17,729 nt of DNA, taken from contig JAHHOC010000505.1 in assembly GCA_018677115.1 (NCBI GenBank), positions 1 through 17,729 on the forward strand. Direction: 5' to 3'. The stretch is from Arenicella sp. Lineage in GTDB: Bacteria > Pseudomonadota > Gammaproteobacteria > Arenicellales > Arenicellaceae. This document shows, in pieces, positions 1 to 10,405 of this stretch; within the stretch, counting starts at the first letter, position 1; every line of letters begins with the position of its first letter. The notes beneath the pieces are model-generated. The model saw only the letters and a program-made list of their open reading frames with translations, was not told the origin of the DNA and did no database searches. Made by a program: the position numbers and the translations under genes.

Positions 1-1517
1 GGGTGCATCCTCCCACTATCCTGGCGCAGTCGAATCGTTACTCTTATGAAAAGTTGAGTGAGTTGATCGGTATATCGCGTAAAAAAATATTGACCATGGT
101 GGAAGCCAAGAGCTCGCGACAGTTCATGTATTTAAAGCGGCATTTATCGCCACAGTTAGCTGCCAAGGTGCTGGCGCTTGACATTCCCGGTGTCAACTCG
201 GTGCGCGAATACAAGCGATATTACCCCGCAGGGCCGGTGTTGGGTCATGTGCTCGGATTTACCAATATCGACAATGACGGGCAGGAAGGACTGGAGCTGG
301 CCTATGACGATCAGCTCCGGGGTAGCGCCGGCCGCACCCAAGTTTTGCAGGATAAAGTTGGCCACGTGGTGGAATATGTTGAGCAACTGAGCCGCGTGCA
401 GCATGGCAAGGACATCAAGCTCAGTCTCGACTCGCGAGTTCAGTACCTGGCTTACCGCCACCTGCAGGCGGCAGTGAAAAAGCACCGCGCCAGCAGTGCT
501 TCACTGGTGGCACTAGACGCCAAAACTGGTGAGGTGCTGGCCATGGTCAGCATGCCGGACTTCAACCCCAATGATCGCAGTCAATTGCGTAGTGCGCAAT
601 TTCGCAATCGCGCCATCACCGATGCTTATGAGCCCGGCTCCACCATGAAGCCGTTTACCGCAGCGATGGCGCTGCAAGCCGGAGTGTTGGCAGCTGAAAG
701 TGTGATTGAGACAGCCCCGGGATATATGTACATCGGGCGCAGCCGAATTAACGATACCAAAGATCACGGTGATCTGACGGTAGCTGACGTAGTGGCAAAA
801 TCCAGTAATATTGGCTCAGCGAAAATTGCCATGATGATGCGGCCACGTGATCTTTATGAGCTGTATCGGGAGCTGGGTTTTGGTCAGACCAACAAGCTGA
901 AACTGCAAGGCGAGCAGAAGGGCATGCTGGTCAAGCGTAAGAAATGGCGGCCAATCGAACATGCCACCCTATCATATGGCTATGGTTTATCGGTGAACAC
1001 GCTGCAATTAGCGCATGCCTATCAGGCGCTTGCCAATAAGGGTGTGCAACTGCCTGTCAGTCTCCATCCACTGCAAGCCTTGCCGCGTGGTAAACGGGTT
1101 TTCTCGGAACAAACTGCCAATGCGATTGCGCGGATGCTGGAGGCGGCGGTCAGTGAACAGGGAACGGCGCCGCAGGCACGTGTAGACCATTATCGCGTAG
1201 CCGGTAAGACCGGCACGGCGCACCGGGTTAAGAACGGTGAGTATCAGGACGATAGCTACACTTCCCTGTTTGCAGGTTTTGCTCCAGTCAGTGATCCGGA
1301 AATAGTGATGGTGGTGTCCATCGATGATCCACAGAGTGTGGACTACTATGGCGGGCTGGTTGCGGCACCGGTATTTTCCAAGGTTATGGCTGGTGCATTG
1401 CGTTTTCGTGATGTGCCTCCGGACGGATTGCAGCCAGCTGAGCAGCCTTTAAAACTGATGATCACCCGGCCTCAGCCATTGGCAGCCACCAGGCCGCAAA
1501 CTGCGGAGGACGGATAG
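1..1517 (+). CDS. ftsI: FtsI (PBP3), septal peptidoglycan transpeptidase, 5' partial
   Basis: Class B penicillin-binding protein that cross-links septal peptidoglycan in the periplasm together with FtsW. The reading frame is open to the left edge; the GTG at position 3 is an internal Val codon, not a start. Numbered from that codon (504 residues), the transpeptidase motifs are intact: SxxK at 213-216 (STMK, nucleophile S213), SxN at 267-269 (SSN) and KTG at 402-404. Residues of roughly 70-110 (RRYYP-like block KRYYPAG, then GFTN and EGLE) are the C-terminal part of the non-catalytic dimerisation domain. E. coli FtsI has its nucleophile at S307, so about 90-95 residues, including the cytoplasmic tail and single membrane anchor, lie outside the window. 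A short Pro-rich tail follows the catalytic domain. The TAG stop overlaps the murE GTG by one base, so translation is probably coupled. Confidence 0.97.
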   Translation, partial: VHPPTILAQSNRYSYEKLSELIGISRKKILTMVEAKSSRQFMYLKRHLSPQLAAKVLALDIPGVNSVREYKRYYPAGPVLGHVLGFTNIDNDGQEGLELAYDDQLRGSAGRTQVLQDKVGHVVEYVEQLSRVQHGKDIKLSLDSRVQYLAYRHLQAAVKKHRASSASLVALDAKTGEVLAMVSMPDFNPNDRSQLRSAQFRNRAITDAYEPGSTMKPFTAAMALQAGVLAAESVIETAPGYMYIGRSRINDTKDHGDLTVADVVAKSSNIGSAKIAMMMRPRDLYELYRELGFGQTNKLKLQGEQKGMLVKRKKWRPIEHATLSYGYGLSVNTLQLAHAYQALANKGVQLPVSLHPLQALPRGKRVFSEQTANAIARMLEAAVSEQGTAPQARVDHYRVAGKTGTAHRVKNGEYQDDSYTSLFAGFAPVSDPEIVMVVSIDDPQSVDYYGGLVAAPVFSKVMAGALRFRDVPPDGLQPAEQPLKLMITRPQPLAATRPQTAEDG

Positions 1518-2980
1518 TGAACTATTCTATGCCGCTGGATCAGTTAATTGCCGGACTGGCGCAGGCTCCGGTAACTGATGTGCTGATATCCGATTTGGCG
1601 ATCGATAGCCGGGCTGTAACTGAAGGGGCCTTGTTTATAGCCTGTCCCGGGGGCAGTACCGACGGCCGTGATTTTATCGAAGCAGCACAACAGGCGGGTG
1701 CCGCCGCTGTGCTCTATGAGGCGGATGGATATGAGGTGCCAGACTCTGTCACCATGCCGGCCTTTGCGGTCGCCGATCTGCAAAGCAAAGCAGGGTATCT
1801 GGCGGATCGTTTCTTTGGCCAGCCAAGCAGCGAATTGCAGGTGTTCGGGGTCACTGGTACCAACGGCAAGACAACCAGCTGCTATTTATTGACCCAGGCA
1901 TTTACCGAGTTGGGTATGAAAGCGGCCATGATCGGTACCATCGGCGCTGGCACATTGGAGCAATTATCTTCGTCATCGCTGACCACGCCGGATGCGATTG
2001 CGCTGCATCGCCTGCTGGCTGAAATGCGTGATAAGGCAATCACCCAGGTCTGCATGGAAGTGTCTTCGCACGCACTCGAGCAAGGCCGGGTGAACGGCGT
2101 ACAATTTTTTTGCACTTTGTTCACCAATCTTAGTCAGGATCACCTGGACTACCACGGTGATATGCGTAGTTACGCTGCAGCCAAACAGCGTCTGTTTACG
2201 GAGTTTCACAGCGAACTGGTAATTACCAATGCCGATGATGAAACCGGCGCAGCGTTGATCGATCTCGCCAACGCTAATTTCATTGCCAGCTACAGCGAGC
2301 AAAGTGGACATGGCGATGTGTCCCTGCAGCAGGCTGAGCTGCGTGCCGACGGGATGCGGCTACTGGTTGAAGCTAATGAAACTGACATCGACCTGACCAC
2401 GCGCCTGATCGGCAAAGTCAATATTCCCAATGTATTAATGCTGGTCGCGTCCCTGTTGGCGCTGAGCACCCCGGTTGAACAGATCAGGCAAATTGTTGCG
2501 ACCTTGCAGCCCGCACCCGGTCGAATGGAACTGCACAAGGTGGCAGGCAAGCCGAGTGTAGTGGTTGACTATGCGCACACACCGGACGCATTGCGTAAAG
2601 CACTTGATTCGCTTCAACAACATTGCAACGGGCAACTATGGTGCGTGTTTGGCTGCGGCGGTGACCGGGATGCTGGCAAGCGGCCGATGATGGGGGCGGC
2701 CGCAGATCAGTTGGCCGACGTGGTAGTAGTGACCAACGACAATCCCCGCTCCGAATCCCCGCAACAGATTGCCGAGCAGATCTGTGCCGGCATAAAGGGA
2801 GAATGCAGGGTGGAACTGGATCGTGCGGCGGCAATCAGGACCGCGATCACTTTAGCGGCTGCGGACGACTGGGTGCTGGTAGCCGGCAAGGGCCATGAAA
2901 CAACACAAACCGTAGGTGACCGGATACTGCCATTTTCTGATCGACAACAGGTCATTGAAAACCTTGGAGCGGCGGCATGA
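1517..2980 (+). CDS. murE: MurE, UDP-MurNAc-L-Ala-D-Glu:meso-diaminopimelate ligase
   Basis: Cytoplasmic ATP-dependent ligase that adds the third stem-peptide residue. The 487 residues compare with 495 in E. coli. Visible motifs are the ATP-binding GTNGKTT at 114-120, a Lys at 223 in AAKQRLF that matches the carbamylated lysine of the Mur ligase family, DYAHTPDAL near 350-360, and DNPR at 408-411. DNPR is the established signature of meso-diaminopimelate specificity (lysine-adding enzymes differ here), so the wall is of the A1gamma Gram-negative type. The start is a GTG at 1517, preceded by GGAGGA at 1505-1510 with six bases of spacing; this supports it over the internal ATG four codons later. 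The start overlaps the ftsI stop by 1 nt and the stop overlaps the murF start by 4 nt. Confidence 0.97.
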   Translation: MNYSMPLDQLIAGLAQAPVTDVLISDLAIDSRAVTEGALFIACPGGSTDGRDFIEAAQQAGAAAVLYEADGYEVPDSVTMPAFAVADLQSKAGYLADRFFGQPSSELQVFGVTGTNGKTTSCYLLTQAFTELGMKAAMIGTIGAGTLEQLSSSSLTTPDAIALHRLLAEMRDKAITQVCMEVSSHALEQGRVNGVQFFCTLFTNLSQDHLDYHGDMRSYAAAKQRLFTEFHSELVITNADDETGAALIDLANANFIASYSEQSGHGDVSLQQAELRADGMRLLVEANETDIDLTTRLIGKVNIPNVLMLVASLLALSTPVEQIRQIVATLQPAPGRMELHKVAGKPSVVVDYAHTPDALRKALDSLQQHCNGQLWCVFGCGGDRDAGKRPMMGAAADQLADVVVVTNDNPRSESPQQIAEQICAGIKGECRVELDRAAAIRTAITLAAADDWVLVAGKGHETTQTVGDRILPFSDRQQVIENLGAAA

Positions 2981-4332
2981 TGCAGCTTTCCCAAGTGGCG
3001 ACTGCGGTAAACGGTGAAATGCATGGGAACGATGTTATGTTGCGCGGCGTGGCTACCGATACGCGAGCGGATTGCGAAGGTCGTTTATTCGTAGCGTTGA
3101 AGGGCGAAAACTTTGACGCCCATGATTTTGTATCCCAGGCTCAACATCGTGGTGCGTTTGCGGCCCTGATTGAGCGCCATATTAACTTGCAGATTCCCAC
3201 GGTTGTGGTTGACAGTTCGCATCAGGCATTACTGGACCTGGCAGCCTGGTGGCGCGCTCAGTTTTCCCTGCCGGTGATTGGCGTGACCGGCAGCGTCGGT
3301 AAAACCAGTGTTAAGGAAATGCTGGGCAGCATTTTTGCTGAAATTGGCAACGGCGTTGTCACCCGCGGGAACTTAAATAACGAAATTGGCGTACCGCTCA
3401 CGCTGTTGCGGCTGGTGCAAGGCGATCAGTACGCGATCATTGAAATGGGCATGAATCACGCCGGTGAAATCGCCCGCTTAAGCAAGATTACCAAGCCAAC
3501 TATTGCGCTCATCAACAATGCCGCCGCTGCCCATCTGCAAGAATTAAAGTCGGTAGCTGAGGTAGCGCGTGCCAAAGCCGAGATATTCCTTGGCCTTGAT
3601 GATGAGGGTATCGCGCTTATCAATCTTGATGATGAGTTTGCCGGGCAGTGGATCGAAACCGCTGGGTCACGTCGGATTGTGACCTTTGGTCTGCATCAGG
3701 ACGCTGATGTAAATGCGCGTTTCGAGTTGCGACCAGCGTCGATTTTTATGCAAGTGAATGCGTTCGAAACATCGTTTGAAGTAGAGATGCAGGTGATCGG
3801 TGAACACAATGTGCGCAATGCGCTGGCCGCCATCGCCGTCGCCAGGGCGGCCAATATTCCGGTGCGGGCGATCCGTGCCGGGTTGAAGATTTACCGTCCG
3901 CTTGGCGGGCGCCTGAGTACGCATAAGTTTGCTCAGGTGACGATTTACGACGACAGCTATAACGCCAATCCAGCATCGATGCAGGCAGCGATCAACACCT
4001 TGTCACAGTTCAACGATACTACCTTGATTGTCGGTGACATGGCGGAGCTGGGGGCGGCTGCCGATCAGGCGCATATCGAAGTCGGCAAATACGCCAGGGA
4101 TAAAGGCGTGAACCGGTTGCTGGCCTGTGGTGAATACGCATCGTTGGTTGCCGATGGTTTTGGCCCCGGTGCAAAAACATTTCCCTCCCAGGTCGGCCTT
4201 ATTGAGTCGCTGCTAGCTGCAGGAGCACCGCAAGGTTTTATCCTGGTCAAGGGGTCGCGTTCCGCCAGGATGGAGAGAGTAGTTAAGGCGCTGATCGATC
4301 TGATAGAAACCGATAACGGTGGAGAAAGCTGA
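2977..4332 (+). CDS. murF: MurF, UDP-MurNAc-tripeptide:D-Ala-D-Ala ligase
   Basis: Adds the dipeptide made by Ddl to the UDP-MurNAc-tripeptide, completing the cytoplasmic pentapeptide precursor. The protein is 451 residues, about the size of E. coli MurF (452). The three Mur ligase domains are recognisable: an N-terminal substrate domain ending near residue 95, the central ATPase with GSVGKTS at 105-111 followed by RGNLNNEIG, and a C-terminal domain containing DDSYNANP near 326-333. The start is ATG 2977, which overlaps the murE stop as ATGA; a second ATG follows directly at 2980 and cannot be excluded. Purine-rich GGAG precedes it at 2966-2969. The stop shares one base with the mraY start. 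Confidence 0.96.
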   Translation: MMQLSQVATAVNGEMHGNDVMLRGVATDTRADCEGRLFVALKGENFDAHDFVSQAQHRGAFAALIERHINLQIPTVVVDSSHQALLDLAAWWRAQFSLPVIGVTGSVGKTSVKEMLGSIFAEIGNGVVTRGNLNNEIGVPLTLLRLVQGDQYAIIEMGMNHAGEIARLSKITKPTIALINNAAAAHLQELKSVAEVARAKAEIFLGLDDEGIALINLDDEFAGQWIETAGSRRIVTFGLHQDADVNARFELRPASIFMQVNAFETSFEVEMQVIGEHNVRNALAAIAVARAANIPVRAIRAGLKIYRPLGGRLSTHKFAQVTIYDDSYNANPASMQAAINTLSQFNDTTLIVGDMAELGAAADQAHIEVGKYARDKGVNRLLACGEYASLVADGFGPGAKTFPSQVGLIESLLAAGAPQGFILVKGSRSARMERVVKALIDLIETDNGGES

Positions 4333-5414
4333 TGTTAGTAGCGTTGTTTGAGAATCTCGCCCAGCAGTACAGCTTTTTTAACGTTTTTCAGTACCTGACC
4401 CTGCGGGCAATTTGTGCTGTGCTAACCGCGCTACTTGTCAGCCTGCTATTCGGGCCAGCTTTTATCCGTCGGCTGAGCAGTCAGCAAATAGGACAGACCG
4501 TGCGCCAGGACGGACCGCCAACCCATTTTGATAAGGTGGGCACCCCGACCATGGGTGGCTTGTTAATCCTGGCTTCAGTGTTGATTGCAACCATGCTGTG
4601 GGCAGACCTCGGTAACCGCTTTGTGCAGATCACCCTCATTACCTGTGGATTTTACGGTCTGATCGGCTGGTATGACGATTATTTGAAACTGATCCGCAAG
4701 GATCCGCGGGGGATGGGGGCGGCCAACAAGTTCATCAGCCAGAGCGTAGTGGCCCTCGTGGCCGCTTTATTCCTATACAACACAGCCCAGTTGCCGATTG
4801 AAACTGCGCTGATAATTCCGTTTTTTAAAGATATTGAAATTGCCCTGGGCCTGTTGTTCGTGCCATTAACCTATTTTGTGATCGTGGGCACCAGCAACGC
4901 GGTTAACCTGACTGACGGCCTCGACGGATTGGCGATTGTACCGACTGCCATGGTAGCGGCGGCCCTGGGGGTGTTCTGTTATCTGTCGGGTAACGCCATA
5001 TTTTCTGAATACTTGGCCATTCCACAAATTCCCGGGACCGGTGAGGTAATGATTTTCTGTGCAGCGCTGGTGGGCGCAGGATTGGGATTCCTGTGGTTCA
5101 ACACCTATCCGGCACAAGTGTTCATGGGTGATATCGGTTCGCTTTCCCTGGGGGCGTCACTCGGTATTGTCGCGGTAATCGCGCGACAGGAACTGGTGCT
5201 GTTCATTATGGGTGGCATTTTCGTGCTGGAGACGGTCTCGGTCATTCTGCAGGTTATCTCCTTCAAGTTGTTTGGCAAGCGAATCTTCCGTATGGCTCCT
5301 ATCCATCATCATTTTGAGCTGAAAGGCTGGCCCGAACCGCGGGTCATAGTGCGCTTCTGGATTATCAGCTTAATACTGGTGCTAATTGGCCTCGCTACCC
5401 TGAAGGTTCGCTAA
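4332..5414 (+). CDS. mraY: MraY, phospho-MurNAc-pentapeptide translocase
   Basis: Integral membrane enzyme that transfers phospho-MurNAc-pentapeptide onto undecaprenyl phosphate to give lipid I. It has 360 residues, identical in length to E. coli MraY, and about ten hydrophobic segments. The three acidic residues implicated in magnesium binding and catalysis in the family are present at the same numbers as in E. coli: D115 and D116 (YDDYLKL) and D267 (FMGDIGS). The NLTDGLDGL loop (192-200) and the histidine cluster HHHFE (325-329) are also intact. The ATG at 4332 shares a base with the murF stop (TGATG), with GGAG at 4321-4324 as ribosome-binding sequence. Six bases separate the TAA from murD. 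Confidence 0.98.
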   Translation: MLVALFENLAQQYSFFNVFQYLTLRAICAVLTALLVSLLFGPAFIRRLSSQQIGQTVRQDGPPTHFDKVGTPTMGGLLILASVLIATMLWADLGNRFVQITLITCGFYGLIGWYDDYLKLIRKDPRGMGAANKFISQSVVALVAALFLYNTAQLPIETALIIPFFKDIEIALGLLFVPLTYFVIVGTSNAVNLTDGLDGLAIVPTAMVAAALGVFCYLSGNAIFSEYLAIPQIPGTGEVMIFCAALVGAGLGFLWFNTYPAQVFMGDIGSLSLGASLGIVAVIARQELVLFIMGGIFVLETVSVILQVISFKLFGKRIFRMAPIHHHFELKGWPEPRVIVRFWIISLILVLIGLATLKVR

Positions 5415-5420
5415 GCAAAG

Positions 5421-6803
5421 ATGAAACTGCAAGCTTACAATTCGGCGCAAAGCATCCTCGAGCAATACCGGGCGGGGACGGTGATTGGTCTGGGCGAGAC
5501 CGGATTCAGCGTGGTGCGCTACCTGCTGTCCCGGGGGCTCGACGTTACCGTGCTTGATTCTCGTGACCAGCCCCCAAAAGCAGGGCAACTGGCCGAACAA
5601 TTTCCGCGAGTGCAAACACATTTCGGTGAGTTCGATTTTGCCAATCTAAATGAGGCAGGACTGATTATTGCCAGCCCCGGCGTTGCATTGAGTGAACCGG
5701 TGCTGCGTCAGGCACTGCAGGCCGGCGCGCATATTATTGGTGACATTGAATTGTTCATTGAGGAAAACCAGGCTCCGCTGATTGCCATCACCGGTTCCAA
5801 TGGCAAAAGTACTGTGACCACCCTGGTTGGGGAGATGCTTAAATCGGCGGATAAGAATCCGCTGGTAGCCGGAAATATCGGTGCCCCGGTGCTGGATGCA
5901 CTGACCGATAGCGCCGAATATGATATTGCGGTTCTGGAACTATCCAGTTTTCAGCTGGAAACAACCACCCGTATGCCGGCACAGTCTGCAGCCATCCTCA
6001 ATGTCAGCGCAGACCATATGGATCGCTACGATTCAATGGGCGACTACCTGTTGGCCAAAGCACGGATTCTGCGCGGCGCCGAGGTCGCTGTATTGCCTCG
6101 TCATGACGAACAACTAAAGCAAATATCGCAGACTAACCGTATGCTCAGCTTCGCTCTGGATGAGCCGGCCAATGACGCGGAGTTTGGGGTTAAGCGGGTA
6201 TCCAATAGTCGCTGGTTGATGAAAGGCAGCGAGCGCCTGGTCAAGCTGCGCGATATTCAGTTGATCGGGCTCCATAACGTGAAAAATGTGCTCGCTGCAT
6301 TTGCCCTGGTTGACTTTCTTCATTTGCCGCTTAAAAAGCTGGTCAAAGCGGTTAAATGCTTTATGGGTTTGCCTCACCGTATGCAGACGGTGGCTGTGGC
6401 GGGTGAAGTTAGCTGGGTGAATGATTCCAAGGCTACCAATATCGGAGCTACTGTTACCGCATTGCGTAACCTGGAATGTGAGGTAGTTTGGATCGCCGGC
6501 GGGCAGGGCAAGGGGGCCGACTTCAAGGGCCTCGCTGAGGCAATTAGCCCGCGTATCCGCTTATTGATTTTATTGGGTGAGGATGCCGCAAAAATCGAAC
6601 AGGCTTTGACTGGCCTGGTGGCGATCAAACGTGTGAGCTCGATGGCTGCGGCTGTTGAACTGGCTGGCTCGATAGCCACGCCGGGCTGCATCGTATTGTT
6701 GTCCCCCGCCTGCGCCAGTTTTGATATGTACCGCAATTTTGAGCATCGCGGGGATGACTTTTCCACCTGCGTAGAGAATCACATCCAGCGGGGTGCAGCA
6801 TGA
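5421..6803 (+). CDS. murD: MurD, UDP-MurNAc-L-alanine:D-glutamate ligase
   Basis: Cytoplasmic ligase adding D-Glu, the second stem-peptide residue. The 460 residues slightly exceed E. coli MurD (438). Seen are an N-terminal Rossmann-like glycine stretch GLGETGFS at 23-30, the ATP loop GSNGKST at 125-131, ADHMDRY at 197-203, a Lys at 213 in LAKARIL at the position of the carbamylated lysine, NDSKATN at 334-340, and the C-terminal SPACASFD at 428-435 with FEHRGDDF after it. The start at ATG 5421 lies six bases after the mraY stop; the preceding AAGCAAAG is only a weak Shine-Dalgarno, so translation may rely on coupling to mraY. The stop overlaps the ftsW start as ATGA. Confidence 0.97.
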   Translation: MKLQAYNSAQSILEQYRAGTVIGLGETGFSVVRYLLSRGLDVTVLDSRDQPPKAGQLAEQFPRVQTHFGEFDFANLNEAGLIIASPGVALSEPVLRQALQAGAHIIGDIELFIEENQAPLIAITGSNGKSTVTTLVGEMLKSADKNPLVAGNIGAPVLDALTDSAEYDIAVLELSSFQLETTTRMPAQSAAILNVSADHMDRYDSMGDYLLAKARILRGAEVAVLPRHDEQLKQISQTNRMLSFALDEPANDAEFGVKRVSNSRWLMKGSERLVKLRDIQLIGLHNVKNVLAAFALVDFLHLPLKKLVKAVKCFMGLPHRMQTVAVAGEVSWVNDSKATNIGATVTALRNLECEVVWIAGGQGKGADFKGLAEAISPRIRLLILLGEDAAKIEQALTGLVAIKRVSSMAAAVELAGSIATPGCIVLLSPACASFDMYRNFEHRGDDFSTCVENHIQRGAA

Positions 6804-7957
6804 GTAGCGTTGCATTGCAGGCAAGGCGTACGCCGACCCAATCCAACTCAATCGGTGTTGATTCTGTATTGCTTGGCGTATTCATCAGTTTACTGATGCT
6901 GGGATTGGTTATGGTTTTCTCGTCCACCATTGCACTCGGCGACCTTGATCTGCAGACCAACACCAGCTACCTGTGGCGGCAATTAGTGCATATGGCCGTG
7001 GGGGTCAGTCTCACTGTTGTGGTGGCTGGCATCCCGGTGTGGGTGTGGCAGAAATTAAGTGTACCCCTGTTGCTGGCTTGCTTATTGGCGCTGGCCTTGC
7101 TGTTGCTGATCGGGGTGGAGGTCAATGGAAGTCGCCGCAGGCTATCGATTGCCGGAATTCGGATGCAGCCGGCTGAATTTGCCAAACTGGCAATGGTGAT
7201 CTATGCGGCAGGTTATCTCACCCGCAAGCAGGCCGAGTTGCACCGGTTTACCCAGGGTATCCTGAATATCGGCATTGTATTGGCTGCTTTTGGAGTGTTG
7301 CTGCTGTTGCAACCGGATTTCGGCAGCTTTGTAGTAATCACCGTTACTGTTGGCCTGATGATGTTTTTGGGGGGTATCCGAATCTCTCACACTCTGCTGT
7401 GCCTGAGCCTGGCCGCGATTGTCATGTTCGTACTGATAAGCGTCTCCGACTATCGTATGCAACGGATGATGAGCTTCCGTGATCCGTGGGCTGATCCGTT
7501 TGACAGCGGCTTTCAACTGACACAGGCCCTGATAGCCATTGGCCGAGGCGAAATTTTCGGGGTGGGGCTGGGCGCCAGCATCCAGAAATTGTATTACCTG
7601 CCACACGCAAACAATGACTTCATCCTGGCAGTAATCGGTGAGGAACTCGGTTTGCTCGGAATTGTGCTGGTCATCGTATTATTCGCATTGCTGCTGCATC
7701 GTGCCCTGGTTATATCCAGGGCGGCAGAACTGGTAGGAAGGATATATGCTTCCCGCCTGGCTCAGGGAATTGGGTTTTTACTGGTATTTCAGGCTGCCAT
7801 CAACATAGGCGTCAATCTGGGTGTTCTTCCGACCAAGGGCCTGACCCTGCCGTTCATTAGCTTCGGAGGCAGCAGTATGCTGGTGTGCTGTGTCGCGATG
7901 GGATTGTTGTTTGCAGTAGACCGTCAGACACGAATTCGCGAGGTGGCGGCGCGATGA
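6800..7957 (+). CDS. ftsW: FtsW, SEDS-family septal peptidoglycan polymerase
   Basis: SEDS glycosyltransferase that polymerises lipid II at the septum as partner of FtsI. It has 385 residues and about ten membrane segments, with a roughly 20-residue cytoplasmic start. Conserved parts are QPAEFAK at 123-129, PW-x-DPF-x-SG-x-Q at 229-239, the block with the presumed catalytic Asp at 273 in HANNDF, GEELG at 280-284, and the C-terminal PTKGLTLPFISFGGSS at 344-359. One deviation: in the first large periplasmic loop, where E. coli has RWIDLG, this protein reads RRLSIA (113-118), so the Trp usual in the family is Arg114. Start and stop both sit in ATGA overlaps with murD and murG. Confidence 0.96.
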   Translation: MSSVALQARRTPTQSNSIGVDSVLLGVFISLLMLGLVMVFSSTIALGDLDLQTNTSYLWRQLVHMAVGVSLTVVVAGIPVWVWQKLSVPLLLACLLALALLLLIGVEVNGSRRRLSIAGIRMQPAEFAKLAMVIYAAGYLTRKQAELHRFTQGILNIGIVLAAFGVLLLLQPDFGSFVVITVTVGLMMFLGGIRISHTLLCLSLAAIVMFVLISVSDYRMQRMMSFRDPWADPFDSGFQLTQALIAIGRGEIFGVGLGASIQKLYYLPHANNDFILAVIGEELGLLGIVLVIVLFALLLHRALVISRAAELVGRIYASRLAQGIGFLLVFQAAINIGVNLGVLPTKGLTLPFISFGGSSMLVCCVAMGLLFAVDRQTRIREVAAR

Positions 7958-9006
7958 GTAGGTTAATGGTAATCGCTGGTGGTACCGGTGGACACGTATT
8001 TCCCGCGTTGGCAGTGGCCAATGCATTAAGAGACCAGAATACAGAGGTAACCTGGCTTGGCACCCGCCGTGGACTGGAAGCCAGCGTTGTGCCGGCAAAT
8101 AACTTTGCTATTGAATGGGTTTCAGTGGAAGGATTGCGCGGCAAGGGCTTTGTCAGTTGGTTACTGGCACCAATTAAGCTGATCCGGGCTTTGTGGCAGA
8201 GTGCCGGGGCCATCCGTCGGACTCAGCCCGATTGTGTGCTCGGAATGGGGGGCTTTGTTTCCGGCCCCGGAGGCGTGGCTGCCCGGATCATGGGAAAACC
8301 ATTGATTGTGCACGAGCAAAATGCCGTCGCCGGACTGACCAACAGGTGCCTGGCCAGAATTGCCAACCGTGTTTTGAGTGGATTTCCCCGAGTGGATGGA
8401 TTGCCAGCTGGTTCGCATTGGGTTGGCAATCCTGTGCGTGCTGCAATTAAGCCGTCAGCTAAGTCACCGCAACAAGAAATTAATATTCTGGTGGTCGGTG
8501 GAAGTCAGGGTGCACGTTCTCTCAATCTGCATCTGGCGGAGGTGTTCAGGCAGCAATCAGCACCCATTAACATCTGGCATCAATGTGGCAGGAATCAACG
8601 TCAAGCAGTCAACGACACCTATGCAGCAGCCGGGGTTCCGGTCAAGGTAACCGAATTTATCGACGACATGGCAGCCGCTTATCAATGGGCAGATTTGCTG
8701 ATCTGCAGAGCTGGCGCCATGACCGTTGCTGAATGTTGTGCATCTGCTCTACCGGCGTTGTTCGTGCCCTATCCATTTTCGGCTGGCGATCATCAACGCT
8801 TGAATGCACAGGCTCTGGTTGATGAGGGCGCTGCCCGGGTGATTGCCAACAACGATCTGGATAAACCGCTAATGGTATCGGAACTCGCAGATTTGCTGTC
8901 CGACCCAGCTCGACTGCAAGACATGGGCAAGGCTGCGCATAGATTGCATAAGCCCAATGCGGTGCGCGACATGGTGGTGATCTGTAAGGAGTACCTGGAT
9001 GCGTAA
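7954..9006 (+). CDS. murG: MurG, lipid II-forming GlcNAc transferase
   Basis: Peripheral membrane enzyme of the GT28 family that adds GlcNAc from UDP-GlcNAc to lipid I on the cytoplasmic face, giving lipid II. From ATG 7954 the protein has 350 residues, close to E. coli MurG (355). Motifs seen are the glycine-rich [10 protein letters not shown] at 9-18, GMGGFVSGP at 97-105, HEQNAV at 120-125, GGSQGAR at 182-188, and the UDP-GlcNAc site [10 protein letters not shown] at 251-260 followed by GDHQRLNA. The frame is open upstream to 7885, but ATG 7954 is preferred: it places the first glycine loop near the N-terminus as usual, has GAGGTGG at 7940-7946 with good spacing, and overlaps the ftsW stop as ATGA. 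The stop overlaps murC by 8 nt. Confidence 0.97.
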   Translation: MSRLMVIAGGTGGHVFPALAVANALRDQNTEVTWLGTRRGLEASVVPANNFAIEWVSVEGLRGKGFVSWLLAPIKLIRALWQSAGAIRRTQPDCVLGMGGFVSGPGGVAARIMGKPLIVHEQNAVAGLTNRCLARIANRVLSGFPRVDGLPAGSHWVGNPVRAAIKPSAKSPQQEINILVVGGSQGARSLNLHLAEVFRQQSAPINIWHQCGRNQRQAVNDTYAAAGVPVKVTEFIDDMAAAYQWADLLICRAGAMTVAECCASALPALFVPYPFSAGDHQRLNAQALVDEGAARVIANNDLDKPLMVSELADLLSDPARLQDMGKAAHRLHKPNAVRDMVVICKEYLDA

Positions 9007-10405
9007 GCGCGTTAAAAATATTCATTTTGTCGGTGTTGGCGGTAGTGGCATGTCCGGCATCGCTGAGGTGCTGGCTAATTTGAATTATCGCGTCGGTGGC
9101 TCTGATATTAATGAAACTCCGGTCACCGCCCGATTGCGCGAAGCCGGCGTGGATGTGGTTATTGGCCACCACGTTCGAAATATCGAGGGCTGTGATGTGG
9201 TAGTGGTTTCTTCCGCCATTGATCGTGAAAACCCGGAAGTCAGTGCGGCTATCGAAGCTGGCATTCCTGTCATACCACGGGCGGAAATGCTTGGAGAATT
9301 GATGCGATTTCAACCCGGGATAGCGGTTGCAGGCACTCACGGCAAGACTACTACCACCAGCCTGATTGCCGCGATTCTCAGTGCAGGTGGGTTTGATCCC
9401 ACTTTTGTGGTTGGTGGATTGATCAACAGCGCTGGCGCTAACGCAAAGTTGGGCGCGGGTGAATACCTGGTCGCTGAAGCTGATGAGAGCGATGCTTCGT
9501 TCCTGAATTTAAAGCCTGAGATGGCAGTGGTTACCAACATTGACGAAGATCATATGGTGACCTATCAGGGAGACCTCGCTACGCTCAAGCATACATTTGT
9601 TGCGTTTTTACAAAACCTTCCGTTCTATGGCCTGGCGGTATTGTGCGAGGACGATGACAATGTGCAGTCGATCCGCGACCAGATTCATAAGCCGGTAGTG
9701 AGCTACGGTTTTTCTGAAACTGCAAACTTTCGGGCAACCCAAATAGCGCAGCAGGGCACCCGCATGACTTTTAATGTGAGTCGACCGCGTGGGCTGGCGG
9801 AACTATCCATCGAACTGGCTATCCCCGGTAACCACAACGTGCTCAATGCGCTTGCCGCAATTGCCATCGCCAGTCACATTGAAGTCTCTGACGAGGCGAT
9901 TATCACCGGTCTTAAGGAATTCCAGGGAATTGGCAGGCGCTTCCAAATTTTCGGTGAGGCTGAGATCGATGGCAAACAGGTCACCCTGGTTGATGACTAT
10001 GCGCATCATCCTGTCGAGCTCGCTGCGACGCTGCAGGCCGCCCGCGGTTGCTGGCCACAGCGGCGGGTTGTAGCAGTATTTCAACCTCATCGGTATAGCC
10101 GTACTAATGACTTGTTCGATGACTTTGTACAGGTATTGGTTGAACAACCGGATCTGCTCTTATGCGAAGTCTATGCGGCAGGAGAAGAACCGATCAGCGG
10201 GGCTAACTCCAAAGCGCTATGTCAGGCGATTCGTGTCCGTGGCGCAACCAACCCGATTTATGTTGCCGATGTTGATGATCTGGAGCAAGTACTGGCTCCG
10301 ATTGTAAAATCTGGCGATGTAATTTTGACCATGGGGGCCGGCAGTATCGGCAAGGCATCACGCGGCTTGTTTGAGCGGCTGGCGGCTAATGGAGGTCGCT
10401 CATGA
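8999..10405 (+). CDS. murC: MurC, UDP-MurNAc:L-alanine ligase
   Basis: First of the four Mur ligases, adding L-Ala to UDP-MurNAc in the cytoplasm. The protein is 468 residues against 491 in E. coli. Motifs in order are the nucleotide-binding [10 protein letters not shown] at 11-20, GTHGKTTTT at 112-120, [10 protein letters not shown] at 159-168, NIDEDHM at 180-186, DDYAHHP at 332-338, FQPHRYSR at 361-368 and, near the end, GAGSIGK. The ATG at 8999 lies inside the last codons of murG (8-nt overlap) and is preceded by a perfect AAGGAG at 8986-8991 with seven bases of spacing, which fixes the start. The stop overlaps ddl as ATGA. Confidence 0.97.
   Translation: MRKRVKNIHFVGVGGSGMSGIAEVLANLNYRVGGSDINETPVTARLREAGVDVVIGHHVRNIEGCDVVVVSSAIDRENPEVSAAIEAGIPVIPRAEMLGELMRFQPGIAVAGTHGKTTTTSLIAAILSAGGFDPTFVVGGLINSAGANAKLGAGEYLVAEADESDASFLNLKPEMAVVTNIDEDHMVTYQGDLATLKHTFVAFLQNLPFYGLAVLCEDDDNVQSIRDQIHKPVVSYGFSETANFRATQIAQQGTRMTFNVSRPRGLAELSIELAIPGNHNVLNALAAIAIASHIEVSDEAIITGLKEFQGIGRRFQIFGEAEIDGKQVTLVDDYAHHPVELAATLQAARGCWPQRRVVAVFQPHRYSRTNDLFDDFVQVLVEQPDLLLCEVYAAGEEPISGANSKALCQAIRVRGATNPIYVADVDDLEQVLAPIVKSGDVILTMGAGSIGKASRGLFERLAANGGRS

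Noticed and set aside
7885..7953. 23-residue N-terminal extension of MurG from an upstream ATG
   Set aside because: It lies inside ftsW, has no matching residues in known MurG N-termini, and the ATG at 7954 has the Shine-Dalgarno and the ATGA overlap.
9085..9540. Long open frames antisense to murC, and similar antisense frames over other genes (for example 8657-9340 and 7142-7606)
   Set aside because: They are shadows of high-constraint coding frames on the plus strand; their products are low-complexity and resemble no family, and no ribosome sites or promoters support them.
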